Of a stretch of DNA of 64,000 nucleotides, positions 1-9,838 are shown one piece after another. The stretch covers positions 23,897,122-23,961,121 of the forward strand of contig NC_092693.1 of the NCBI RefSeq assembly GCF_964275005.1, read 5' to 3'. The translations under genes and the position numbers were made by a program. Under the pieces are notes generated by a model. That model searched no databases, was not told the DNA's origin, and saw nothing but the letters and a program-made list of their open reading frames with translations. The DNA comes from Diadema setosum. Taxonomy: Eukaryota > Echinodermata > Echinoidea > Diadematoida > Diadematidae. Every line of letters begins with the position of its first letter. Positions within the stretch are counted from its first letter, which is position 1.

Positions 1-571
1 GCCATTAAGGAAACAATACAAAATTCATTTCACTCCAGCCAATATTCATTTCACTTTTAACAAATACATTTCAACCACAAACATTGATTTTACTTTTTAT
101 AAAAATACATTTCACTTTTCACAATAATACATTTCACTTTTAAATTAAAATTCATTTCACTTTTCACAAAAATACATTTCACTTTTGCATTAAACTTCAT
201 CTCACTTTTCACAAAAAATACATTTCACTTTTGAATTAAAATTCATTTCACTTTTCACAAAAATACATTTCACTTTTACATAAAGATTCATTTCACTTTT
301 CATAAAAATACATTTCACTATTAGATACAAATTCATTTCACTCTTCACAAAAATACATTTCACTTTGGCGTACCATATCACTCAGACGAAACCATTTCAC
401 TGCGCTAAAACCATTTCACTCTGATACAAAAAAAAAAAAAAATACGTTCCTCTTTTTTCCCGGCCAAAAGGTGGCGCCAGTCTGAGAGGAGTCACAGTGC
501 CATGGCACTTTGTTAGCACTGAGCTGAGGTGAGTAGCCGGCCAGCTGGCCGGCTGGCTATGCATACGCTAG
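1..571. repeat. Left arm of a very long inverted repeat with internal tandem subrepeats
   Basis: The first bases (GCCATTAAGGAAACAATAC) are the reverse complement of the sequence ending at 6887. Pairing continues, with small indels, through the subrepeats, a poly-A run, the GGCGCCAGTCTGAGAGGAG segment and the GCCGGCCAGC-rich segment to about 571. Positions 30-370 are tandem ATTTCACTTTT-type units that alternate between two roughly 20-bp variants. The true outer end may lie outside the window. This resembles a foldback-type element, but no transposase was recognised inside it. Confidence 0.85.
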
Positions 572-705
572 ATTTACTGAGTAGCCAGTCAGTCGGCAAG
601 CCCGAAAAAAACCCGTCTAGAATATCCAAGTCCTCGCACGCGAGTTGACCCCGCAAGTCATAGAGAGCGCGATTGGAGAATCGTTTTGAAATGCTCATAT
701 CTTGG

Positions 706-897
706 TCACTGAATTACGTTTTCACATGATTTTTCTTTTATTTGATAGGTAAAGGTTAAAACTTGGATGCTATCTTGTTGATTTTTCCAAGAACGACATG
801 AAAGATTATCATCTTCGTGGCTAACTAATTGCAGATGTTCCGGAAATAATGGATACAGATATTCTTCTAAAATTCTCCTAAAAGTCTTCTTTTTCAT
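706..897 (-). CDS. Possible terminal exon or small ORF, unidentified
   Basis: A 63-codon minus-strand frame starts MKKKTFRRILEEYLYPLFPE and ends in CENVIQ. Its mixed hydrophobic and charged composition looks more protein-like than the other frames nearby. A possible splice acceptor (GACTTTTAG) lies just inside the frame, so it could be the last exon of the minus-strand gene suggested at 3657-4545. A second open frame (513-698) follows on the same strand and runs into the inverted-repeat arm. I recognise no family. It could also be chance coding capacity. Confidence 0.25.
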   Translation of the reverse strand: MKKKTFRRILEEYLYPLFPEHLQLVSHEDDNLSCRSWKNQQDSIQVLTFTYQIKEKSCENVIQ

Positions 898-1238
898 CGT
901 GGGGCACCAACAAAAGTTATATCATGTAAAAGAAAATTTATTCAGCTTTAAGATGATACCTAAAAGTGTAATGTGATGATTTGTAGATGGGTCAGCAGCC
1001 AGCTGATATCATAGGGATGTCATTTCTTTTTTTTTTCTCGGCACGAAATTGCGAAGTACTGTACTGTCCCACATATAGAAATTGACGTGTGTCCTCGATG
1101 CCTTTGTACGTGTGTGTTACTGTATGAGCGACCCCAGCGTAAATACACGTGGTCAGTTTCGAGCGTCTAGCTGTGATATACTGTACTTGTGTCTGTCATT
1201 AGACATTACGTACTAATAGTCTACAGCCTCTTGCTGGG

Positions 1239-1262
1239 CCTCCCTCTCTCTCTCTCTCTCCC
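1239..1262. repeat. CT microsatellite
   Basis: A run of CT dinucleotides with small interruptions, followed by a short T tract. Confidence 0.9.
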
Positions 1263-1782
1263 TCTCTTTTTTTTGATTATATGTCTTGTTCTTGTTATTC
1301 ATAATACAATGTATGTTTGTTTTGTTGGCTTTTGTCCACCCTTCTGATTTTGTCAACAGGAAGTGTCTGATTCTCAGTTTCATTCTGCCATCAATCATTC
1401 ACATCTGCACTCTCTCTCAATTCAAAGCATCCTAAGCATCCACTCAAATACATTATAACCACTACTTATACCGTTCACTCCGCTAAAGTGAACACAGTTA
1501 CATTATATCGAAATTCCGCTTACATTACCCACTTTTTTTTTTTTTACATGCTTGGTTATAACAACATTTTGATATAACAAAAGAAAGCTGTTGATCCCAA
1601 GGACTTCACTACATTACTTCACTCTATTACTATAGGCCTACCTAACTAGGCAGAGAAATTTACATACATTATTGCACGTGCCATTCTCATCAATTAATAA
1701 AATACCTTTTTTTTTTCATTAATAACAACAGAGAAAGGAGCACAATCCACAAGTTTTTTTTTCTTTATAAATGTATATACAT

Positions 1783-1784
1783 CT

Positions 1785-1822
<38 letters not shown>
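1783..1822. repeat. AT microsatellite
   Basis: About 20 uninterrupted AT dinucleotides. Confidence 0.95.
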
Positions 1823-1826
<4 letters not shown>

Positions 1827-2524
1827 TTATTTATTCATTACATGTAAGTGTTGAAAGAACTACATTACAGTTAAGTTTCAAGGTATCCACCAATCTTCAT
1901 GACAATGTATCACACACATAACAAAAAAAAAATAATACCTAAAGTAAGAGCTGCATAAGCAGTCTACAGTTTTATCTACTTTTTAGCAGTATAGTCAAAT
2001 GTAGTTTTAGATCATTTTATTTTTTTTCATTTATAACTCATTTATTTATTCATCCATTTATTAATCATTTTTAATTTATTTTTTGGTGGTGGTATTGGAC
2101 TCAGTCTCCAGCCAAGTGGCATGTAAGAGACCTGCGAAAGGTACAACTGTCAGCGGTCTTGTGAGTACATGTAGGAACGCGAGTAGGATCAGTCTGTCTT
2201 GACTACAACAGTGATGTACAGTGAACATTTCAAAAAAAAAATTCTTCTGGTGAAGCTCAGTAATAAGACAAGAGCAAATGAATGTACCAGGTAGTTTGAA
2301 CAATTGCAGAGCTACATTGTATGGAGCAGATCTGTACAAATAAAATGCCGGCAAATTTTGACACTGGCAATAAACAAACTATACTGATACCGATGTTGCA
2401 CAAACATGAAACAGTTGTGAATATGGCTTGAATGTTATGTAAGTGAATAAAATCAAGCAAGAATACCACAAATGTTTTGAGGCAATACTCTGTAAATTAC
2501 ATGCCATCTACAATTTCGGCAAGG

Positions 2525-3150
2525 TTTCACTCAAATGATACATGTACAGAGATAACTTCATTAACAGTTCAAACTGCATGAATGTTTGAGGGTGTACAAA
2601 TGCCCTTGAGTACTCTGAAGGCAAGTACACATACGTGTATCTACTATAGTATTCACATCGCCAAGGTTTCACACACATGAATAGAGGGGCGACAGTAAAC
2701 TGGCAGCTGCAAGAGCAATTTGAAAGTGTACATGTATACATATGAAGTGTACTTACTGGAAACAAAATGAAACATGTACAAAATATATAAACTTCATCGA
2801 CAGTCCAAACAGCAGAGAATGTTTTGAAGGTGTACATATGCCCTTAAATACTTTGAAGGCAAGTACAATGTATCTATTGGTCACACTGCCAATGTTTCAA
2901 ACACATGAACTGGCAGCTGCATCAACAATTCAGAAGTGTACATACTACATATGAAGCAGGGGCGGATCCAGGAATTCCGTAAAGAGGGGACGCGTTTACA
3001 AAATTAAAGGGGGGGTGCATGCACCCCTCCCCCATTTTTTTCTTTTAATTTCTTTTGTTTAAACAAAAAATAAAGGGGGGCGTGCGCCAGTTGCGGTCCT
3101 AACTGGATCCGCCAATGTATGAAGTACACTTACTGGAAACTAAACAGATA
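2525..3150. repeat. Two-copy imperfect tandem duplication, period about 237 bp
   Basis: Segments beginning near 2525 and 2762 align in order: acatgtaca, aacttcat, gtgtaca.atgccctt, gaaggcaagtaca, cacatgaa, ctggcagctgca, catatgaag, acttactggaaac. The second copy is interrupted by the small TIR element at 2957-3117, so the first copy shows the empty site. No coding function is seen in either copy. Confidence 0.75.
2957..3117. mobile_element. 161-bp MITE with GGCGGATCCAG inverted ends, copy 1
   Basis: The ends are CAGGGGCGGATCCAG and CTGGATCCGCC, complementary to each other. The interior is GC-rich and partly palindromic, with GGGGGTGCATGCACCCCTCCCCC. It is flanked by the direct repeat TATGAAG (2950-2956 and 3118-3124), consistent with a target-site duplication of 6-7 bp. 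The same element occurs at 36940-37103. No coding capacity. Confidence 0.85.
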
Positions 3151-3656
3151 AAATATTTAAAGTAACTTTAAAACATCAATATTACTGGAAATCGAAGCAG
3201 ACAGATTAGATTTGGCCTTATAGCATCTTGCAAAACATCTATGTGAAGAAATCTTTCATTTCCAACTTTAGCATTGACTGTATATAATCTTATCTGAAAT
3301 GTCAAAAGGCAAACTAATCATCCCAACATCTCTGTCAACTGAATACACATGCATCAGTACATGTACACAAGCAGTATCATACACATTTAAAATATCTGTG
3401 TGTCACTCTCTTCATGGTTATGACTGAGTGAATGATACAAATGTGTATTCGAACCCCTTACCAGTAACAACACTCGACAACCCTGGGGTAGACTACAGGC
3501 CAACATGAAACCCCCCAGGTGTTATAAAAATCTGCTCATCTTACCTTTCACAAGGTCCACAATTTTTCTTTATAGGTATCTAATAAGAGCATGCCCGTTC
3601 AACGCGAACATGTTCAAAATTTTGGTTGATTTGGGGGAAGTACTAATGTAATGTAT

Positions 3657-4545
3657 CATCTATCTAACTGTTGTGTCAAAATCTTCATCTTCCTTATCCT
3701 TTCTTGACCGTTCAATTCTTTTTGGTGATCGACATACCTTGTGTATCTTCCTGATCGAACAGAATTCTTACATCTTTGAAACCTTTTCTGAAATGAGTCA
3801 CAACCAAAATATTAGCAATAAAACATGCATACATGTACTAACTAAACCTCTTATAGTGCTTCAGTGATGATGTACAAATTAAATTCATACCTTCAGCAAC
3901 AAGACATGCCCCTGTCGAGTAATGGCTGTACGTCCAGATACTACTTCATACTGTACAATGTACTTGCTTCCATAACATTTATCAAGAATATCATGAAGGA
4001 TAATATTTAGTTTAATCAGGGCTCATAATTCTGCCATCTGTACAAACTCCAAAGTAATTTAAATGCACATAATTTAACATATACTATCTTGCATAGTTCC
4101 ACACATTGATGTATCTGTAATGGTCGAACTTCACATTTACTACAACAACCGTGCTTTTCAAAGAATATACATGTACATCCTCTTTACTAAAAATGTTACC
4201 GTAAAGATGAATGAAGTTGATATACAGTAACATACTGCAATATGTTACAATTGTATATCAACTTCATTCTTCCTATTGTATCATATCACATATTTAGCAC
4301 CTTTCTGAGGTAGGTTATCATGATCATATACTGCTCTAGGTTTTTCAATGAGATGAAAAAGTTGACAGGTGTACTAATCAGTTGTTTCTATTCTTGTGAG
4401 GAAGTCACTCAGCGCTTGCAAAACAGCAGTGCTCTCCTTGATAAAAATCTGTCACGAGATTGAATGGTACGTGTGCATCCAAGAAAACAAAATACACTAT
4501 AGAACTGACAGTGTAGATCTTCTCGTTTATGTCGTGCAGATTTTC
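3657..4545 (-). CDS. Candidate exons of an unidentified minus-strand gene
   Basis: Three blocks have splice-like borders and compatible phase. Block a (about 4471-4545) follows a strong acceptor (TTCTCTTCTCTGTGGCCTCCAG) and reads ENLHDINEKIYTVSS onward, with a possible GTACCA donor. Block b (3891-3950, open up to about 4020) reads YEVVSGRTAITRQGHVLLLK and ends at an AAG/GTATGA donor in phase 0. Block c starts after the acceptor GTGACTCATTTCAG at 3787 and reads KRFQRCKNSVRSGRYTR, either spliced at 3738 (GTATGT) or running to a stop at 3657. Another frame of block c is also open (KGFKDVRILFDQEDTQ), so the exact structure is uncertain. I cannot name the product. The start may lie near 5.4-5.7 kb. 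Confidence 0.35.
4209..4269. ncRNA. Perfectly paired hairpin, pre-miRNA-like
   Basis: GAATGAAGTTGATATACAG at the left pairs with the reverse complement at the right. The stem is about 26 bp with one 3-nt bulge and a loop of about 6 nt (ctgcaa). Size and near-perfect pairing resemble a miRNA precursor, but a very small palindromic MITE would look the same. No target-site duplication is evident. Confidence 0.35.
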
Positions 4546-4771
4546 CTGGAGGCCACAGAGAAGAGAATCACCTTAAATATGCATGTTCCATCGGTGTGAT
4601 GTCAGGTACTGGGGATACCTACATATACAATGTGACACAAATAGAGAAAATTAATCATAGATGATATTATAAACCATTATTCACAATAACATGTCCGAAA
4701 ACATTATGTTGGAGTAAACCCCAATTCAAGCAGAGAGAAACTACAGACATGCACTGTACTATGGTAAACAT

Positions 4772-5022
4772 ATGAAGAGTCTGTTCGCAAAAACCGATAA
4801 ATCCATTTTTGAAGATTTTCAAGTACGGTCTCTGTCATAAAGTACAAAATAACACCTTTTGAATGAGATATTGGTCACTACATATAAAAGGGCATTTTTG
4901 AAGTTATGGTCAAAAGAAGCAAAAATTTTCTTAGTATTCTCTTTATTTTTCCTGACCTTTAATCGCAAATATCTCCATTTGGCAAATATGGACTTATCGG
5001 TTTTTGCGAACAAACTCTTCAT
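4772..5022. mobile_element. About 251-bp MITE with ATGAAGAGTYTGTTCGCAAAAACCGATAA ends, copy 1
   Basis: The termini are inverted copies ending in ATGAAGAG and CTCTTCAT, with the inner TIR motif AACCGATAA.TCCAT. TA dinucleotides flank both ends, which suggests a Tc1/mariner-type TA target. Two further copies form the outer parts of the palindrome at 15662-16913. An ORF on the minus strand here is repeat-derived and also appears in the other copies. Confidence 0.8.
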
Positions 5023-5559
5023 ATTATTCTGAGAATAATTGCATTCATTCAGACATCCTCGTAAACTTTATTGTTACAAATTGTAGATGCGGAGATATAT
5101 TTACTGGCAACCTGTATACCAACTTGAAAAATTCAAATAGCCTGGTACTCTATTAGTGTTAACATTGCAGCCGGGTCAACTCTTAAACATGTCATGAAAA
5201 TTATGTTTACATCATATACTAGAATCGCTCTTGTGCCTTCTTTCTCCATGCGAAAGAAAAAAAAACTAATAATAATAATAATATTGAATCTTTTCTACTG
5301 TTCTTGTTTGTATTAAGTGATGAGTAGGTGCCTAAATCATATAATAATTAACTACTAAGAGATGAAGACTAAGACCCTGTTTATTATAGACAGCATACAC
5401 ATTGTACACTGTACAATTTTTGTGAATAAGTTGTAAATTCAAATTTACAAATTGCCATCGCCACATATAATTGTAGGCCTACCGCCACCGGCCTACACTG
5501 ACTCACTGTACACAACACACGATATCACGAAGTTCCAATTGAGCGAATGAACAACGCTA

Positions 5560-5720
5560 ATTTCAATATATGGGACTGACCCTGCACTTCCGCAGAGATC
5601 GTTAACAACGGTGCATTTACGGTCCGAAAAAGTCCCCTTCCGCACTAGATGCGATCACGTGACCTTCCGGAGGACTAGAATACATTATTTGGCCTCTAAA
5701 AATGCAATCTTCAGGCCTAA
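5560..5720. promoter_or_regulatory. Promoter-like stretch with E-box and ETS-type motifs
   Basis: It contains GATCACGTGACC (a CACGTG E-box) directly followed by CTTCCGG, and nearby CTTCCGC repeats. The base composition is less AT-rich than the surroundings. It lies upstream of the minus-strand exon candidates and could be their promoter. The call rests on motifs only. Confidence 0.3.
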
Positions 5721-6099
5721 TTTTTAACAAGTTATGCTTCTAGGGCACCGTCGATCTTGGTATCTGCGTAAAGCACGAAGTATTGCCGACCTGATGAACA
5801 AAAAGTCACATCAATCCCCTTTTTAGATGGGTCAGCAGCCAGCTATAAACACGGGAATGTTTTGAAAGAGGAAAAATACTATGTCAACTTCGAGATACTA
5901 TTTAAACGGCAAAAAAATACTCATTTTGAACCGGAAAAAATAGCATGTCGATCACAAGAAGTCAGATATCAAACTTACCCCACAACATCGCTGTTGAAAA
6001 GCGTTGTAAAACACACGTTAATTATTCAGCAAGTCAGGCGTAGATTCAATTCTCGATGTAGTATGCATGTAACGGCACGAGCGTGCTTGTGAGTGAGGC

Positions 6100-6138
6100 C
6101 CAAAGAGGTTCCATATATGTAAATATAGAACCTCTTTG
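6100..6138. repeat. 39-bp palindromic micro-insertion
   Basis: CAAAGAGGTTC and GAACCTCTTTG are inverted copies around an AT-rich centre. The unit is flanked by the direct repeat GTGAGGC (6093-6099 and 6139-6145), as expected for insertion with a 7-bp target duplication. Confidence 0.55.
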
Positions 6139-6209
6139 GTGAGGCCGAGGCGAGGACCGTCGACTGCTAGCTAGCTCGCCTCGCGTCGCTTCCGCGCCAG
6201 CGCAGCGCG

Positions 6210-6887
6210 CTAAATCTAGGTACATGTACTGCATAGCCAGCCGGCCAGCTGCTGGCTGGCCACTCACCTCAGCTCAGTGCTAAGTGCCATGGCACTGTGA
6301 CTCCTCTCAGACTGGCGCCACCTTTTGGCCGGGAAAAAAGAGGAACGTATTTTTTTTTTTTTTTATCGGAGTGAAATGGTTTTATCTACAGAACTAGTAA
6401 GAGTTCTGTGGGTTTTATCAGAGTGAAATGGTTTTAGCGCAGTGAAATGGTTTCGTCTGAGTGATGTATGGTACGCCAAAGTGAAATGTATTTTTGTGAA
6501 GAGTGAAATGAATTTGTATTTAAAAGTGAAATGTATTTTTGTGAAAAGTGAAATGAATCTTTATGTAAAAGTGAAATGTATTTTTGTGAAAAGTGAAATG
6601 AATCTTTATGTAAAAGTGAAATGTATTTTTGTGAAAAGTGAAATGAATTTTAATTCAAAAGTGAAATGTATTTTTGTGAAAAGTGAGATGAAGTTTAATT
6701 CAAAAGTGAAATGTATTTTTGTGAAAAGTGAAATGAATTTTAATTTAAAAGTGAAATGTATTATTGTGAAAAGTGAAATGTATTTTTATAAAAAGTAAAA
6801 TCAATGTTTGTGAGTGAAATGTATTTGTTAAAAGTGAAATGAATATTGGCTGGAGTGAAATGAATTTTGTATTGTTTCCTTAATGGC
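6210..6887. repeat. Right arm of the long inverted repeat
   Basis: This is the reverse complement of the left arm. It runs from the CTAAATCTAGG region through GCCAGCCGGCCAGC and CTCCTCTCAGACTGGCGCC to GTGAAATG/GTATTTTTGTGAA subrepeats at 6365-6860, ending in CCTTAATGGC (6878-6887). The subrepeats stay open on the plus strand from 6442 to 6798 (KVKCIFVKSEMN repeated), which I read as a by-product of a repeat with a period divisible by three, not a gene. The arm ends about 123 bp before the STMP1-like start codon. Confidence 0.85.
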
Positions 6888-7010
6888 GTTCCATAGTGCA
6901 CTGACACTGTACGTGTACGTAGCCAGGGATCGGGAACAATAACGGGGATTTTAGGCCGGAAAGCACGGACCATTACACTATACCAGCTCTCTGTAACGTG
7001 ACGTTTAGCC

Positions 7011-9838
7011 ATGGCATTCGGGTTTTTGGTAATATCTGTCTTCTCTTCTTCTCTTCTTCTTCTAAGTACGTAATACATGTATTTTTGGCATTATCGTGAA
7101 ATAGGTCCCCACTCCATTCACCGCCATTCATTTCGTCATAGCCGGGAACTTCTTTCATCCTCCATAGAATTTGTGCATAGTGCCAAGTGGAGACGCACAC
7201 GCACGTATCACACGCAGCTCAAAACAACCTGAGAGGGGACCGATATCACGATTTGATTTGGCCGTAAATTTATTTTTCATTTTCAGGGATGCCTCCTCAT
7301 TGGACTTGGAAGTTAGAGCATTCATAATTGCAATTCTCACAAGTAGTGATGTCATCTACACTGCAGAGTGCAGTGTAGATAATTTACAGAGCTTGCATAG
7401 ACTGTAGTCACTGTAATATTAACAAATTGTTAGAGCTGCTGGGGGGGGGGGGGGGGGGGGGGACCCCTAAATCCCTAGATCCGCCACTGATCTTAAAGTT
7501 AATATACAAACTTTGTCATTTTGCTAATTTTTTAATTTAGTTTCATCACATCTCGATCTTCAACTTCTTTCAACATGTTCAAGTTGAATAAACAGAGAAT
7601 TAACCAACATTCGCAACATGGCAAAGTTACAAGATTGTATGTTAGCAAGTAACCTGGAGTGTTAGGCGTAGATCCTCTAACTGTTAGAAATAATCTGTGC
7701 TTTAGAGACTGATTGTTATATGCTCTAACTTCATTCAGTCGGTATGGGTGTTTGCATTTTAATGCCGTGACAAAAATGCTGCATGCAGCAGCGTACATTT
7801 TGTAAGTCCTCTAACTACATGTTATCTAGCTCTCTTCATTTCTAGTCTACTTGATATTGTTAATAATGCGTAACATATGACAATATCATGTGTCCTTCTT
7901 CTCTTGATTTTTTTTTTTTTTTTTTAAATCTTTCAGGTTGGGTTCGCATCAGGAACTGTGTTTGGCGTGTATCTTTCACAGCATTATAACGTAAGAACAA
8001 TCTGGTGTCCATGCATTCATTTTACTATTAAAGGACAAGTTCACCTTCATTAACATAAGGATTGAGAGAATGCAGCAATATTAGTAGAACACATCAGTGA
8101 AAGTCTGAGGAAAATTGGACAATCGATGCAAAAGTTATGAATTTTTAAAACTTTTGTGTTGGAACCGCTGGATGAGGAGACTACTAAGACCCCGTTTACA
8201 GTGCGAGACTTGGCCGCGGCTCGGCCGCGGCCGTGCCCAGCCCCGCTTCAGTGTAAACGCACAAAAGGCCAAATGCGAGGCCAAAATTGGCCTCGCATTT
8301 GGCCTCGCTCTGGAGGTGGTCTCGGCCGCGGCCGAGCCGCGGCCGAGCCCGGCCTTTTCTTGGTGTAAACGCAAACTGGGCCAAATGCGCGGCCAAATGC
8401 GCGGCCAATTTTAGTCTGGCTTCCAAACCCTCTGCATGTATCTTTCGCTATTCAGGATATTAATCCCCTCAAAGTCGAAAACTAGTATAGTTTAAGGTGG
8501 TTTTGTCCTGCAAAGGATTCTTTCCTTCGGCAAAGGCCTTTGCCCGAACGGCGACTTTGTCGCCACGGAATTCATTTGGCGAAGGGTCTGAAAACCAGAC
8601 AATACCAAATCGCATTTGTTTATAAGCAGAGCGCCACTACGACAAAATATTGAAAGGTTTGAATCAAAAGCGCGGCCGAGCCCGGTAGTGTAAACGGACA
8701 AAATTGCGGGGCCCGGCCTCGCAATTGAGGCTGGGCTCGGCCGCGGCTCGGCCCAGCCCCGCACTGTAAACGGGGTCTAAGGCTCGTGATGTCATATGAG
8801 TACAACAGTATAAAGAAAATGTAAAGAAAATTCAACATATTTTTACTTTTTTTGCATAATAAAAGAGCACTTGACTTGCCTCTTTTTAAAGGCAATGGGA
8901 ATAATATTACCCATAACATGATGTCAGTAACGAGTCAAGGGAATGTGTACTTTTTTCAAAAGATGAAATTTTATGAAATTCTCTTTATATTTTCCTTATA
9001 TTGTTGTATGCATGTGACATCATACACTGCAGTAGTCTTCTCATCCAGTGGTGACTGCACAAAAACTTCAAAAATTCATAACTTTTGAACGGATTGTCCG
9101 ATTTTCCTCAAACTTTCAATGATGTGTTCTACTAATATTGCTACATTCTCTCAAATCCTTATGTTAATGAAGGTGAACTTGTCCTTTGAATACAGACAGG
9201 CATTTCTCAAATTATTTTGTGTACTGGTTTATTAGTACATAGATCGAGTTTGTGTTTAGATGGTAAAGTCATTTTTTACTCCTTATGACAAAAAAAAAGG
9301 TTTCCAAACAAAAGTGTAGGCACATGATGTTTGAAAATACATGTACTGTGTACGCTGTATATTTAGTGAGCCTTTTTTTTTCGCAATTTGCGAATGGATA
9401 AATTTGCAATTGTGGAGTAGCTTGGAAGTGTCTGTGTGCACATCACATTCATTTCAGTATCAGGGTTAACGTGTTTGCGTGTTTTTAAATTTGCGAATAG
9501 CATTCGACTTGCGATATATTTGGCGTATGCAGTACCTAGCAAACATAATTTTTTGAGTTTCACCATGTACTGCACCATTTATTGCGAAGTAATCAGCAAT
9601 ACAGTCCTACTTGGCATGAGTCATAATTCTCAAATAGACCATAAAACCAAACCATATCTGTATTTGCTAACCATGTTTAGTTCAGTTCAGTTCAGTTTAG
9701 TTCTATCCTGTTAGTTTTTTGTTTTCATTTTCATAGATTCCTGATGTTGGAAACTTGTTTGGCACTTTGAAGGAAACTGCAAAAAAGTATGAAAAAAAGG
9801 AGGAGAAAGGTAATGGATCCGGTTCATCGGAGTCATGA
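7011..9838 (+). CDS. STMP1: STMP1-like short transmembrane mitochondrial protein, three coding exons
   Basis: The coding exons are 7011-7028, 7937-7990 and 9737-9838. All junctions are phase 0 with good sites: TTG/GTAATA, ctttcag/GTTGGG, AAC/GTAAGA, tttcatag/ATTCCT. The product is 57 residues. It starts MAFGFLVGFASGTVFGVYLS, a hydrophobic glycine-rich membrane segment at about residues 2-21. It continues QHYNIPDVGNLFGTL into a lysine/glutamate-rich tail (KKYEKKEEK) ending GSGSSES. This matches the remembered human STMP1 pattern, [21 protein letters not shown] plus a Lys/Glu tail, 47 residues. STMP1 is a micropeptide of the inner mitochondrial membrane linked to respiratory-complex function. 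The start is in a good Kozak context (gccATGG). The protein is about 10 residues longer than human, at the C-terminus. Each exon is too short to stand out as a long ORF. Confidence 0.9.
7441..7490. repeat. Poly-G run joined to a MITE end fragment
   Basis: About 22 Gs are followed by ACCCCTAAATCCCTAGATCCGCCACTG. The TAGATCCGCC end resembles the terminus of the GGCGGATCCAG MITE family, so this may be a related decayed copy. It lies in intron 1 of the STMP1-like gene. Confidence 0.5.
8032..9185. mobile_element. TTAA-site TIR element in STMP1 intron 2, copy 1
   Basis: The ends are AGGACAAGTTCACCTTCATTAACATAAGGATT and its reverse complement, with TTAA at the left flank (8028-8031) and the near match TTGA at the right. 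TIR similarity extends inward for more than 100 bp (GTAGAACACATCA.TGAAAGT, AAAATT.GACAAT). TTAA targeting points to a piggyBac-type non-autonomous element. Related copies are at about 13975-14420 and 57039-57596. It contains the insertion at 8189-8776. Confidence 0.8.
8189..8776. mobile_element. GC-rich TIR element nested in the TTAA element
   Basis: The ends ACCCCGTTTACAGTGC and GCACTGTAAACGGGGT are exact inverses, flanked by CTAAG on both sides (8184-8188 and 8777-8781), a 5-bp target duplication. The interior is rich in GGCCGCGGCCGAGCC and GGCCAAATGCGAGGCC palindromes and contrasts sharply with its AT-rich host. The sister TTAA element at 57039 lacks it (empty site near 57190). No transposase ORF; the open frames on both strands come from the GC-rich palindromes. 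Confidence 0.85.
9344..9534. mobile_element. MITE with TACTGTATACGCCA ends, copy 1
   Basis: It starts TACTGTGTACGC and ends GGCGTATGCAGTA, with TTTGCGAA-type motifs inside. It is related in inverted orientation to the element at 13647-13890, sharing a central GTCACATTCACAT-like core. It is more diverged and shorter than that copy. Confidence 0.7.

Noticed and set aside
6442-6798. 118-codon ORF with KVKCIFVKSEMN repeats
   Set aside because: It lies wholly inside the tandem subrepeats of the right inverted-repeat arm, and the mirrored left arm shows the same sequence. Its openness follows from repeat period.
8115-8919. Several overlapping ORFs of 70-99 codons on both strands
   Set aside because: All fall in the GC-rich palindromes of the nested TIR element. 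Sequence symmetry explains open frames on both strands.
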